Below the pieces are notes generated by a model. That model made no database searches, had not been told where the DNA came from, and saw only the letters and a list, made by a program, of their open reading frames with translations. A DNA stretch of 64,000 bases, from assembly GCF_018986435.1 (NCBI RefSeq), contig NZ_JAHMIN010000009.1, positions 89,963 to 153,962 on the forward strand. The letters are read 5' to 3'. Shown one piece after another: positions 45,157 through 53,868 of this stretch. How positions within the stretch are numbered: the first letter of the stretch is position 1; each line of letters starts with the position of its first letter. Source of the DNA: Hahella sp. HN01. Lineage in GTDB: Bacteria > Pseudomonadota > Gammaproteobacteria > Pseudomonadales > Oleiphilaceae. A program made the translations under genes and the position numbers.

Positions 45157-45903
45157 TTGACCCCGCTCAGCATTCTTTATCAAGATGAATGGCTCGTCGC
45201 CATTGATAAACCTTCCGGCCTTTTGGTGCATCGCAGTGAAATCGATCGCCATGAAACTCAGTTTGCAATACAGCTGCTTCGCGATCAGATCGGACGTCGG
45301 GTATACCCGTTGCACCGCCTGGATAAGCCGACTTCCGGGGTTCTCCTGTTTGCGTTGGATTCCGATACTGCAAAGACATGCGGTGAATCCTGGGCGCAAG
45401 GCGTCGATAAAACCTATCTGGCGATTGTGCGCGGCGTTCCCGCAGAAGAGGGGACCATCGATAAACCGTTAAAAGAGCCTTGGGATCGTTTAGGCGATCG
45501 TAACGTCAGCAAGGACAAGCCGGAACAGCCGGCGGTAACGGAATATCGGCGTTTGGCGTCGTGTGAGTTGCCCTATGCGGTGGATCGCTATCCCACTGCG
45601 CGTTATTCTCTGGTCAGAGTGCATCCGCAAACCGGCAGACGCCACCAGATTCGCCGCCACTTCAAATCGCTGTCGCACCCTCTGATCGGCGACACCAGTT
45701 ACGGAAAGAGCGTGCATAACCGCTTCTTCGCTGAGCAATACGGCGTGCAGCGTCTATTATTGCATGCGGCGGAAATGCGTTTGCCTCATCCCTACAGCGG
45801 CGAACCTTTGACAATCTGTGCGCCGGTGACGGGCGAGGTATTGCAGTTGCTGGAATCTCTGGATTGGTTAAATTCGATACCATTGGAGTGGCGAAAATTT
45901 TAA
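45157..45903 (+). CDS. truC: tRNA pseudouridine(65) synthase TruC
   Basis: A 248-residue RluA-type synthase converting U65 of some tRNAs to pseudouridine. The opening LYQDEWLVAIDKPSGLLVHRS, the catalytic HRLDKPTSGVLL (Asp near 52) and RVHPQTGRRHQIRRHFKSLSHPLIGDTSYGK closely follow E. coli TruC. It appears to begin at a TTG (45157); the ATG ten bases upstream is out of frame. Confidence 0.92.
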   Translation: MTPLSILYQDEWLVAIDKPSGLLVHRSEIDRHETQFAIQLLRDQIGRRVYPLHRLDKPTSGVLLFALDSDTAKTCGESWAQGVDKTYLAIVRGVPAEEGTIDKPLKEPWDRLGDRNVSKDKPEQPAVTEYRRLASCELPYAVDRYPTARYSLVRVHPQTGRRHQIRRHFKSLSHPLIGDTSYGKSVHNRFFAEQYGVQRLLLHAAEMRLPHPYSGEPLTICAPVTGEVLQLLESLDWLNSIPLEWRKF

Positions 45904-46097
45904 TCAAAACCTGTATCATTGGCGCGCTCCCTGGGTATTGCGCCCGCCTGCGTCATTTTCTGATATTCCCGCCTGCCTGTGAGTAACAGTGCGTATGGTC
46001 TATTGGGGGCCTGATTCCAATAATTGTCCATTTTTTCATCGCCAGGCGTCGGCGGCCGGAGCGATCAAGACTTCCCAATAAAGAGGAAATTGTTGTT
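45904..46097 (+). promoter_or_regulatory. Structured nhaD leader, candidate Li+/Na+ riboswitch (nhaA-I-like)
   Basis: The leader folds into P1 (CGCTCC 45925-45930 with GGAGCG 46058-46063), an internal loop holding GGGTATTG on the 5' side, and a long P2 (45941-45952 with 46040-46054: CGCC/GGCG, then CGCCTG/CAGGCG, then CG/CG, with short bulges). A second set of pairings could control the ribosome site: TATTGGG (46001-46007) complements CCCAATA (46074-46080), and TTCC (46073-46076 area) complements GGAA of the Shine-Dalgarno at 46084-46088. The position before a Na+/Li+ antiporter gene and the GC-rich stems with a conserved-looking internal loop recall the nhaA-I lithium riboswitch class. The pairing is seen; the class name is inferred from memory. 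Confidence 0.5.
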
Positions 46098-47348
46098 ATG
46101 TGGTTGAATTACGCGGTGATAGGCTTGGCGGTTCTCGCTCTCCTAGGCGTGGTCCTGGAAGAGGTGATTCACGTAAACAAAGCCAAAATCACCCTTTTCC
46201 TTGGCGCACTGGCCTGGATTCTACTCTTTGCATTCAATAGCGGCGATCCCGAACATCAAGAAGCGGTCATTCATGGACTGGAAAGCAACATCGCCGAAAT
46301 AGCCGGGCTCTGGCTTTTCCTTTTGGCGGCTATGACCTTCGTCGCCTACCTCAACAAAAAGGGAATGATTGAGAACCTTATTTATCTGTTTCTTCCCAAA
46401 CGGGTATCGGAGCGCAAGCTTTTATTTCTAACGGGCCTGTTCTGTTTTGTTTTCTCCTCTCTCGCCGACAACATCACCGCGACCCTGGTTTCCGTCACCC
46501 TGATTCTGTCCTTGCGAATGGACACCGCCAAGACACTGCGCTTCGCCGCTCTCGTAGTATTCTCCGTTAACTCCGGCGGCGTCGCTCTGATCACCGGCGA
46601 CGTCACCACACTGATGATCTTCCTGCAGCATAAAGTCGACATTCTGGATCTGCTGCTGCTTAGTATTCCCTCTTTCGTCGCCGTTATGTTTATGGCGACT
46701 ATGTTGAGTTTCGGCCTGTCCGGCGATGTCATCGTGCAGCAGCACCGCACTGACGTGCGCGGCGTTGATATGGCCATCGCCGGCGTATTTCTGGCGACGA
46801 TTCTGGGCACTATCGTTCTTAACGTCGTGTACCAGATTCCTCCTGTTCTGACGTTCCTGTTTGGTCTTGCGACCATGTTCCTGGTGGCGCGCTTCTTTAA
46901 CGACGACATCGAGAACGACCCGATTCTGGAATACATCCGTGTTATCGAGTTTGAAACCCTGCTGTTCTTCCTGGGTATTCTGTTGCTGGTTGGCGTACTC
47001 AAAGAAGTGCATGTTCTGGAATCCTTACTGGCCATGTACTCGCAAGTGTCGCCGCTGGTGGCGAACTACCTGATGGGTCTGCTGTCCGCGTGTATCGACA
47101 ACGTGCCTCTGACGGCGGCGCTGCTCAAGTCTGGCATCACCATGAGCAAAGCGGAGTGGATGGGGCTGACCTATGCGGTAGGCGTTGGCGGTTCTCTGCT
47201 GGTTATCGGTTCTGCGGCGGGCATTGTCGCGATGTCCAAAGTTCGCGGCCTGACTTTCGGCAGTTACGCCAAGTACGTGCCTGCACTGCTGGGCGCTTAT
47301 TCCGTCGGTTACGCCGGCGTTTATATGTTGGCCCATTACGCGATGTAA
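46098..47348 (+). CDS. nhaD: Sodium:proton antiporter NhaD
   Basis: A 416-residue inner-membrane antiporter exporting Na+ or Li+ in exchange for protons. About 12 membrane segments; the conserved SSLADNITATLVSVTLILSL (about 125-144), VNSGGVALITGDVTTLMI (about 160-177) and LLSACIDNVPLTAALLKSGI (about 331-350) are marks of NhaD, with the two Asp-Asn pairs in the ion path. Its presence fits a marine or salty habitat. AGAGGAAA precedes the ATG, a structured leader lies upstream, and a strong terminator follows. Confidence 0.94.
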   Translation: MWLNYAVIGLAVLALLGVVLEEVIHVNKAKITLFLGALAWILLFAFNSGDPEHQEAVIHGLESNIAEIAGLWLFLLAAMTFVAYLNKKGMIENLIYLFLPKRVSERKLLFLTGLFCFVFSSLADNITATLVSVTLILSLRMDTAKTLRFAALVVFSVNSGGVALITGDVTTLMIFLQHKVDILDLLLLSIPSFVAVMFMATMLSFGLSGDVIVQQHRTDVRGVDMAIAGVFLATILGTIVLNVVYQIPPVLTFLFGLATMFLVARFFNDDIENDPILEYIRVIEFETLLFFLGILLLVGVLKEVHVLESLLAMYSQVSPLVANYLMGLLSACIDNVPLTAALLKSGITMSKAEWMGLTYAVGVGGSLLVIGSAAGIVAMSKVRGLTFGSYAKYVPALLGAYSVGYAGVYMLAHYAM

Positions 47349-47353
47349 TACTT

Positions 47354-47390
47354 ACGCTGGAGAGCGCAGTGGCGCTCTCCAGCGTTGCTT
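47354..47390 (+). terminator. Rho-independent terminator of nhaD
   Basis: A perfect 14-bp stem (47354-47367 with 47372-47385, four-base loop AGTG) is followed by a T-rich stretch, six bases past the nhaD stop. Confidence 0.9.
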
Positions 47391-47588
47391 TCTTCTGACC
47401 ACTTCCTTTCTCTCGTCTTCTATTTTTCTTGTTCTTGCTCGCCCGACCTCATTTTCCTGCTCATCAAAATCTGTCGATTGGTTCATACCCTTGTTCCGTC
47501 CGCTCCTTCTAAAGGCGGATTTGCCACATCAAGGCAATTGTTAAGCTCACCGGAGCCTATAAGAACAACAGTTAAACGGGGGGCGTCT

Positions 47589-48641
47589 ATGCAGCCTGTC
47601 CTTTCCGATATGCTCTATGTGGAATCCGCTTTCGACTCTGCTCCATGGGAAGCGCCGCTCTCCGTATCTGAGCGCCGACATCTGCTTCTGCAATATGGCG
47701 CTCAGTCCAGCGCCTACTTCAGCTTTCAACCTAGTGCGCAGTTTTTTGGCTCCGCTCAGCATGGTTTTGTCAGCTACTGCCCGCTCAGTGGATGGAAGGG
47801 GGGAGTGGATGTAGTCTTCAACAATCCGGTATGTGCGGACCAGAATCTGACCTGGCTGCTCAATCGTTTTCTGGCGTCGCGCGAGCGTCCTGCGGTGTTT
47901 GTCGGCATTGAGAGCAAGGTGGCGGAGGCGCTGGCGCGGCAGGGCTATGTGGTCAACGAGATGGGTGTAGAGTTCAGTTTTTCTGTGCAGGACTTTTGCG
48001 TGCGTGGCAAGCACAAGAAGCAGTTACGCCACGCGGCCAATCTGGGAGCGCGCTATGACTTGAAGGTAGAGGAGCTGCGCGCTTCGCAGGTGGATGCTGA
48101 GGAGGTAGAGGCGATTTCGCAACGTTGGCTCAAGCAGAAGGCGGTGAAGCGCAGTGAGCTACGCCTGTTGACGCGTCCCCCGCAGCACCTAGATGAATGG
48201 CTGACGCGCCGATTCTATTGTTTTCATGGAGAGCGGTTACTGGGATACATCTACTTCGATCCTTACTTTACGCAAGGCGCGGTCACCGGATATTGCGCCA
48301 ATATCCTGCGTTGTCTGCCGGATGTTGGACCGGCGGGATTATTGGACTACACCATGTTGCAGGCGATTGAGCAGTTTCGCAGGGAGGGGGTGCCGCGGCT
48401 CTCACTGGGGATTGCGCCCTTGCATGACTTGCAGGAAATAGCGGGAGAAAGTCCGTTGTTGCGGCGTCTCGGCCAATGGCTGTATCGCAACGGTTCAGGA
48501 CTATACGCCTTTGCGCCCCTGGCGTACCACAAAACCCGCTATCGTGGAGAGGAGCGTAAATGGTATCTGGCCTACAAAGACCTTTCCCCTCCGCGATTGC
48601 TATGGAGCCTGATGGCGGGCACGGGCGTGCTGGGACGCTAA
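47589..48641 (+). CDS. DUF2156-family protein (phosphatidylglycerol lysyltransferase C-terminal-like)
   Basis: A 350-residue soluble protein of the DUF2156 family, with the double GNAT-like fold found at the C terminus of MprF (lysyl-phosphatidylglycerol synthase). Typical segments are HKKQLRHAANLGARYDLKVEEL, VPRLSLGIAPLHDL and FAPLAYHKTRYRGEERKWYLAY. It lacks the MprF membrane domain, so an aminoacyl transfer role is only inferred from fold. I start it at the ATG at 47589; the frame is open 204 bases further upstream but that stretch overlaps the nhaD terminator and has no ribosome site. Confidence 0.85.
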   Translation: MQPVLSDMLYVESAFDSAPWEAPLSVSERRHLLLQYGAQSSAYFSFQPSAQFFGSAQHGFVSYCPLSGWKGGVDVVFNNPVCADQNLTWLLNRFLASRERPAVFVGIESKVAEALARQGYVVNEMGVEFSFSVQDFCVRGKHKKQLRHAANLGARYDLKVEELRASQVDAEEVEAISQRWLKQKAVKRSELRLLTRPPQHLDEWLTRRFYCFHGERLLGYIYFDPYFTQGAVTGYCANILRCLPDVGPAGLLDYTMLQAIEQFRREGVPRLSLGIAPLHDLQEIAGESPLLRRLGQWLYRNGSGLYAFAPLAYHKTRYRGEERKWYLAYKDLSPPRLLWSLMAGTGVLGR

Positions 48642-48788
48642 ATCCGTTGATGGCGCGATCAGCCTAAAATTCGTCGATGTAGACAATGGGCTCGCAAAGC
48701 GGCGACGAGGATGATACTGAAGTGAGTTATAGTCTTTCTGGCATGGCGGCGCAGAAGGAATTCAACCATCACTCAGGAGAGAAATTGC

Positions 48789-49568
48789 ATGTCATTGGTC
48801 AACGTGGAGAAGCGCGGGCATATCCTGTTAATCGGGCTGAATCGTCCGGAAAAAATGAACGCCCTGACAGTGGCGATGTTTCACGACATTGCGGCGGCGT
48901 ATGGACGACTCCAGCGCGAAGCGGATTTGCGAGTCGGTTTATTGTGGGCGCAGGGCGACCACTTCACCTCGGGGCTGGAGCTAAACGATTGGGCTGAGAC
49001 GTTTGCGACAGGACAGCCGCCGGAATTGGGCGAAGGAGAAATCGATCCCTTTTTTATCAGCGGCGAACCGCTGCGTAAACCGGTGGTGATGGCGGCGCAA
49101 GGATACTGCTACACCTGCGGCGTGGAAATGATGCTGAACACGGATGTGCGTATCGCGGCGAACAATACCCGTTTTGGGCAGTTGGAAGTGAAGCGCGGCT
49201 TATTCGCCTGCGGCGGCGCCACGCTGCGTCTGCAACAGGAAATCGGCTGGGCGAATGCGCAACGTTATTTGTTAACTGGAGACGCCTGGACTGCGCAGGA
49301 CGCCTATCGTTGGGGGCTGGTGCAGGAGCTGGTCGAGCCAGGAGCGCAGTTCGAAAAGGCCCTGGACATTGCAGAGCGTATCGCCAACGCGGCGCCTCTC
49401 GGTGTGCAGGGCAGTCTGGCCTCTTCTAAACTGGCGCGTCTGCAGGGAGAAGAGGTCGCCAAAGCGCAGTTGTTCAGCGAGATCAAAAGCCTGATGAACA
49501 GCGAGGATATGCAGGAAGGCATCGCGTCCTTTCTGGAGCGACGCGACGCTGTATTTAAAGGCAGATAA
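48789..49568 (+). CDS. Enoyl-CoA hydratase/isomerase family protein
   Basis: A 259-residue crotonase-fold enzyme. The family's first signature GLNRPEKMNALTVAMF (about 15-30) and GYCYTCGVEMMLNTDVRIAANNTRFGQ (about 109-135) with the oxyanion-hole Gly are present. Specific catalytic Glu pairs are not obvious, so hydratase versus another crotonase activity is open. AGGAGAG precedes the ATG. Its stop is five bases from that of the TRAP large-subunit gene on the other strand. Confidence 0.87.
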   Translation: MSLVNVEKRGHILLIGLNRPEKMNALTVAMFHDIAAAYGRLQREADLRVGLLWAQGDHFTSGLELNDWAETFATGQPPELGEGEIDPFFISGEPLRKPVVMAAQGYCYTCGVEMMLNTDVRIAANNTRFGQLEVKRGLFACGGATLRLQQEIGWANAQRYLLTGDAWTAQDAYRWGLVQELVEPGAQFEKALDIAERIANAAPLGVQGSLASSKLARLQGEEVAKAQLFSEIKSLMNSEDMQEGIASFLERRDAVFKGR

Positions 49569-49573
49569 CCCGC

Positions 49574-50881
49574 TTAGAGAAATATCAGCACAATCCCGGG
49601 CCAGGCCACCAGAATCGCCAGGCGCAATATATCGGCGATGATAAAGGGCGTCACGCCCTTGTAGCACTCAACCAGATTGATGTGCTCCGCCTGGGACTTG
49701 AGCACGAAGATGTTCATGCCCACCGGCGGCGTGATCAGGCCAATCTCAATCGCCACCACCGCCAGCACGCCGAACCAGATGGCGGTGTGTTCCGGCGGCA
49801 TGTTGAAGTTCAGCGACATCACTACCGGAAAGAAGATCGGCACGGTGAGCAGCAGCATCGACATACTGTCGAGGAAACATCCCAATGCAAGGTAGATCAA
49901 CAACAGAATAATGATCACCGCCGTGGCGCTCAGGTGCATGGAGGTAATGGCGTCAGCGAAGGCATTGGGTATGTTGGAGAGAACAATCACGGAGTTGAAC
50001 AGGTCCGCTCCCAGTATGATGAAAAACACCAGACCGGTAGTGACGGCGGTCTCCCTGAATATCTTCATCATCGCCTCTCTGTCGAGCTGGCGTTTGAGCT
50101 GAGCCAGCAGCCAGGTGGCGAATGCGCCGATGGCGGCGCCTTCCGTCACGGTGAACACGCCGCCGTAAATCCCTCCCAGCAAGCCGAGGAAGATCGCCAG
50201 CACCGGCGTGACCCGCAGCAACGCCGACAATCTTTCCACGGTGGACGCCTTGTGGGTTTGCGGTCCTACGGAAGGAAACAGACGCACGTACACCTGCACC
50301 GCCAGTAAATAGCCGATGGTGGCGATAATGCCGGGTACGGCGGCGGCGATAAAGAGTTTGGAAATGTTCTGCTCCGTTAACAGGGCGTAGATCACCAGCG
50401 CGATGGAAGGCGGAATCAGTATTCCCAGAGTGCCGCCAGCGGCGAGGACGCCCGCGCTTAATTGATTGGAGTAGCCATGGCGCTGCATTTCCGGCAGCGC
50501 CACTTTCGACATGGTCAGCGTGGTGGCCAGGGAAGAGCCGCTGATGGCGCCGAAGAAAGCGCAACTGGTGATGGAGGCCATGGCGAGCCCTCCGCGCACC
50601 GAGCCGAACCAGGAGTTGCAGGCGCTGAACAGGGTTTTATTAAGGTTGGCTACGGTGGCGAATTGCGCCATCAGCAGGAACATGGGAATGACGGCGAGAT
50701 CATAAGAGGAAAACCGGTAGAAAGGACCGGAATTAAAATGATTCATCAACGCATCCCAGCCCAGGATGGCGGTATAACCCGCCGCTCCTGTCAACAGCAT
50801 GGCCGCAGCCACCGGGATGCGCAGAAAAATCAACACGAGCAGCGAGGCGAAGGCGATTACGCCGATGTACAGATCATCCAT
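49574..50881 (-). CDS. TRAP transporter large permease (DctM)
   Basis: A 435-residue permease with about 12 membrane segments. Family marks: FLRIPVAAAMLLTGAAGY near the start, ALPEMQRHGYSNQLSAGVLAAGGTLGILIPPSIALVIYALLTEQ (about 147-190) and VAIEIGLITPPVGMNIFVLKS (about 390-410). Works with the DctQ and DctP proteins encoded upstream. Ligand unknown; the neighbouring iol genes suggest a polyol or sugar acid. Confidence 0.94.
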   Translation of the reverse strand: MDDLYIGVIAFASLLVLIFLRIPVAAAMLLTGAAGYTAILGWDALMNHFNSGPFYRFSSYDLAVIPMFLLMAQFATVANLNKTLFSACNSWFGSVRGGLAMASITSCAFFGAISGSSLATTLTMSKVALPEMQRHGYSNQLSAGVLAAGGTLGILIPPSIALVIYALLTEQNISKLFIAAAVPGIIATIGYLLAVQVYVRLFPSVGPQTHKASTVERLSALLRVTPVLAIFLGLLGGIYGGVFTVTEGAAIGAFATWLLAQLKRQLDREAMMKIFRETAVTTGLVFFIILGADLFNSVIVLSNIPNAFADAITSMHLSATAVIIILLLIYLALGCFLDSMSMLLLTVPIFFPVVMSLNFNMPPEHTAIWFGVLAVVAIEIGLITPPVGMNIFVLKSQAEHINLVECYKGVTPFIIADILRLAILVAWPGIVLIFL

Positions 50882-50898
50882 AAGGGCCTTGTCCTTGG

Positions 50899-51420
50899 CT
50901 ATTTATCGGTGACTAGTTTCTGCAATAAGTTACTCACGGCGATCAGCGCCGACAGAAAGCAGGGCGGCGCGCAGGCGAGCAGCACCCAGCCTAACGGGAT
51001 GGCGAGGATCATGGTTTGTTCGTCGTAGGAAAAGAACTCCTCGGCGCCGTGCACAAGGCGCCAGCCGATGAACGCGAAAATCGCGCAAAGCGCGCATTCG
51101 GCGATCATGCAGGCGGCTTTCTCCAATCCCAGGGGAAGGCGCTTGACGAGGAGGTCCACCGCCAGGTGTTTATAGCCGTATTGGCAGGCGGGGAAGGTGT
51201 AAAAGATCGCGGTTGCGACGCCGATTTCGACAATTTCGAAATCGCCCGTCACCGCCGTTCCGAACAACCAGCGTCCGAATACGGAAATGGTCACCATCAT
51301 GACGATGGCGACCAGCGCAGCGCCGCTGAGATAAGCGCTGCACTGCGCCGCGATGGCAAGCCAGGCGTCAGCAGTGCGGACGCTTTGGCGCAAGGCGGGA
51401 TATGTCGACGACGCAATCAT
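50899..51420 (-). CDS. TRAP transporter small permease (DctQ)
   Basis: A 173-residue membrane protein with four segments. SVFGRWLFGTAVTGDFEIVEIGVATAIFYTFPACQYGYKHLAVDLLVKRLP is typical of DctQ. Its ATG overlaps the stop of the binding-protein gene by four bases and it lies 17 bases before the large permease, giving the order binding protein-DctQ-DctM. Confidence 0.93.
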   Translation of the reverse strand: MIASSTYPALRQSVRTADAWLAIAAQCSAYLSGAALVAIVMMVTISVFGRWLFGTAVTGDFEIVEIGVATAIFYTFPACQYGYKHLAVDLLVKRLPLGLEKAACMIAECALCAIFAFIGWRLVHGAEEFFSYDEQTMILAIPLGWVLLACAPPCFLSALIAVSNLLQKLVTDK

Positions 51421-52550
51421 AACTGTCGCGACTTCTCATATTGAGTAACCAGATCTTCAGCTTGCCGCAGTAGATACTCGCCGTTCTTGTTCTGGGAATT
51501 CACTTTGGCGACCCAGTCTTCCCGCACAGGCTCCACCCGTTTCTCCCACTCTTTCAACTGGTCCGCCTTGATGGAATAAAAACGGTTGCCGTTTTTCTTG
51601 GCCAGCTCTATTCCCACTTTCTCGAAATCGTCCATGGCCTTGCCGATCTGTTTGCTCAATGCAATGCCGGAATTACGATCGATAATGGCTCTCAGGTCTT
51701 CAGGCAGCGAGTCGTATTTTTTCTTGTTCATCGCCAGGATGAAGGTGGCGGTATACAGACCGCGGGCGCCGTTGAGCAGGGTATGGCTTTCGGCCAGTTC
51801 GTCCAGCTTCAGTGAGGGCACGACTTCGAACGGCAACAACGCCGCGTTGATGACGCCTTTGGAAATGGCCTGAGGGACTTCTGGAGCGGGCATGAACAAG
51901 GGATTGGCGCCTAGTAGGCGCAGGGCCTCTCCTGACGCTCTGGTGGGAGCGCGGATTTTCAGGGACTCCAAATCGGCGATCTGCTCAATAGGCTTGCCGA
52001 GAATATGGAAAGAACCGGCGGCGTGAGTATGCAGGGACAGCACGTGCACATCCTGATACTCCTCTGGCGCATATTTCTCGATAAAGGTATGAAACGCCTG
52101 GCTGGTCGCTTCCGCGGATGAGGCCACGAAAGGAAGCTCGAATACGGAGGTCATCTGAAAGCGGCTGGGTGTATAGCCGGGCAGAGTCCAGATGATATCG
52201 ACGATGCCGTTTCTGACCTGATCGAACAGTTGCTGTGGCTTGCCTCCCAACTGCATGGAGGGATAGATGCTGATTTTGATGCGTCCGTCGGATTCCTTTT
52301 CAATCTTTTCCGCCCAAGGCTCCATCCAGCCCTCTTGATCCAGAGAGGTCGCCGGCAGGAAATGATGCATCCGCAGCGTGACTTCCGCCGCGTGGGAAAA
52401 AACAGGGAAAAGCAGGGTAGTGAAAAAAAGCGTAGTGGCGGCGAATGAGATCGCCAGCAGGGTTAGAAATTTAGAGGTAAGTTTGGGTTGTTTGTGCGCC
52501 CCGGCCGCAAGCAGGGCGTCGCCAAGTCGCATGACGGCGTGTGATCGCAT
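51417..52550 (-). CDS. TRAP transporter solute-binding protein (DctP)
   Basis: A 377-residue exported binding protein. It has an unusually long N region before the signal helix FLTLLAISFAATTLFFTTLLFPVFSHAAE (mature part from about 55). MHHFLPATSLDQEGWMEPWAEKIEKESDGRIKISIYPSMQLGG and LKIRAPTRASGEALRLLGANPLFMPAPEVPQAISKGVINAALLPFEVVPSLKLDELA are typical of DctP, including the Arg that pairs with an acid group of the ligand. ATG at 52550 with GGAGAAGGA upstream is chosen over a TTG 15 bases earlier. Confidence 0.92.
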   Translation of the reverse strand: MRSHAVMRLGDALLAAGAHKQPKLTSKFLTLLAISFAATTLFFTTLLFPVFSHAAEVTLRMHHFLPATSLDQEGWMEPWAEKIEKESDGRIKISIYPSMQLGGKPQQLFDQVRNGIVDIIWTLPGYTPSRFQMTSVFELPFVASSAEATSQAFHTFIEKYAPEEYQDVHVLSLHTHAAGSFHILGKPIEQIADLESLKIRAPTRASGEALRLLGANPLFMPAPEVPQAISKGVINAALLPFEVVPSLKLDELAESHTLLNGARGLYTATFILAMNKKKYDSLPEDLRAIIDRNSGIALSKQIGKAMDDFEKVGIELAKKNGNRFYSIKADQLKEWEKRVEPVREDWVAKVNSQNKNGEYLLRQAEDLVTQYEKSRQL

Positions 52551-52724
52551 GGCTTCCTTCTCCAACTCAGTTCTTAGAATGAGCGCGCTATCGACCCCTT
52601 TAGCGCTGCAGGTCCTACATTAAAGTAATGTCGGGAGCCCCGTCAATCTGATGACTTGTTTTGAATTTGGAAGGGTGAACGGGTCGAGTTATCGCGGCAA
52701 AAGCGCTTGCAACAAGAGGCGAGA

Positions 52725-52752
52725 ACCCCGGTCCGTCGGCGACGCCCGGGGT
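52725..52752 (-). terminator. Hairpin after iolG
   Basis: ACCCCGG (52725-52731) and CCGGGGT (52746-52752) form a 7-bp stem downstream of the minus-strand iolG stop. The T tract is poor. Confidence 0.5.
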
Positions 52753-52761
52753 ATTGAGAGC

Positions 52762-53742
52762 TTAGAAGCCGACTGGCTTGCCCTGTTCCAGGGACGCGTA
52801 GGCGGCGTTGGCGAGTTTTAAGGCGTTAACGCCATCCTGTACGCTGACGGGCATTGGAGATTGAGTTACCAGCGCCTGTACGAAGGCGGCCATTTCCGCC
52901 TGATAGGCGGCGGCGTAACGTTGCAGGAAGAAGTCTTCCAGCCTGTCGCTGTTTTCCCCTTCCGCGCCGAAACGATGCAACTGTGTGGGTTTGATATTGT
53001 GCGCTTGCAACATGCCTTTGGCGCCGAAGGCCTCCACGCGCTGGTCATAGCCGTAGGCGGCGCGGCGACTGTTGAGAATGACGCACTGGGCTCCACTCAC
53101 GGTGGTCAGGGTAATGGTGGCGGTGTCGATGTCGCCAGCCTGGCCAATGGCGGGATCAACCTGACAACTGCCGATCGCGTGAACGTCCCGCAGGGGCTCA
53201 TTCAGCAGCCATAACGCCATGTCAAAATCGTGAATGGTCATGTCCCGGAACAGGCCGCCGGACACTTTGATGTACTCCACGGGCGGCGGCGAAGGATCGC
53301 GACTGGTGATCACCAGTTGCTCCAGCTTGCCGAGATCGCCAAGGCCGCGTTGCAGGGCGGCGAAAGAGGGATCGAAGCGGCGGTTGAACGCCACGAAGTA
53401 GGGCAGGCCGCTTTGTTGCACGTGTTCCGCTACGCCGCTGGCGCTGTTGATATCCAGATCAATGGGCTTTTCGCAAAAGACCGCTTTGCCCGCATTGAGC
53501 GCGGCGTGACTGAGTTCCGCGTGGGTGTTGGTGGACGTGGCGATGATCACGGCGTCCACGTCATTCGCATTAATAGCGGCGTTTACATCCACCACTTTCG
53601 CGCCGACTTTTTCCGCCAGATCCCGCGCCGCCTCTTCCCGGGGATCGGCGATGTAACGAAGATCCACATTCAGGTTCGCCTTGGCGTTCAACGCGTGAAT
53701 GACGCCAATACGGCCCGCGCCGAGAAGACTGATTCGAATCAT
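52762..53742 (-). CDS. iolG: Inositol 2-dehydrogenase IolG (Gfo/Idh/MocA family)
   Basis: A 326-residue NAD-dependent dehydrogenase. Rossmann start ISLLGAGRIGVIHALNAKANLNVDLRYIADP, the EKPIDLD motif (catalytic Lys near 96) and GGLFRDMTIHDFDMALWLL with the conserved Asp and His (about 165-183) are typical of inositol dehydrogenase. It would oxidise myo-inositol to scyllo-inosose. It lies between the TRAP genes and the RpiR regulator, all on the minus strand. Confidence 0.88.
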   Translation of the reverse strand: MIRISLLGAGRIGVIHALNAKANLNVDLRYIADPREEAARDLAEKVGAKVVDVNAAINANDVDAVIIATSTNTHAELSHAALNAGKAVFCEKPIDLDINSASGVAEHVQQSGLPYFVAFNRRFDPSFAALQRGLGDLGKLEQLVITSRDPSPPPVEYIKVSGGLFRDMTIHDFDMALWLLNEPLRDVHAIGSCQVDPAIGQAGDIDTATITLTTVSGAQCVILNSRRAAYGYDQRVEAFGAKGMLQAHNIKPTQLHRFGAEGENSDRLEDFFLQRYAAAYQAEMAAFVQALVTQSPMPVSVQDGVNALKLANAAYASLEQGKPVGF

Positions 53743-53868
53743 AAAATTGCGCCTCTACTTTATACGCTGGTTATCACAACAGTAATAAGGTTTGCCTTTC
53801 ATCCATACTGACGATGCAAACGGCGCGACCGGCGGGGAAGCTTGCGTTATCCCTGAGTCGGCCCGGCG

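Noticed and set aside
44179-45399. A long minus-strand reading frame opposite the AlgP-like gene, rich in Ala, Gly and Phe
   Set aside because: It is a mirror of the Lys-Pro-Ala repeat codons; it also runs opposite truC and has no ribosome site or recognisable domain.
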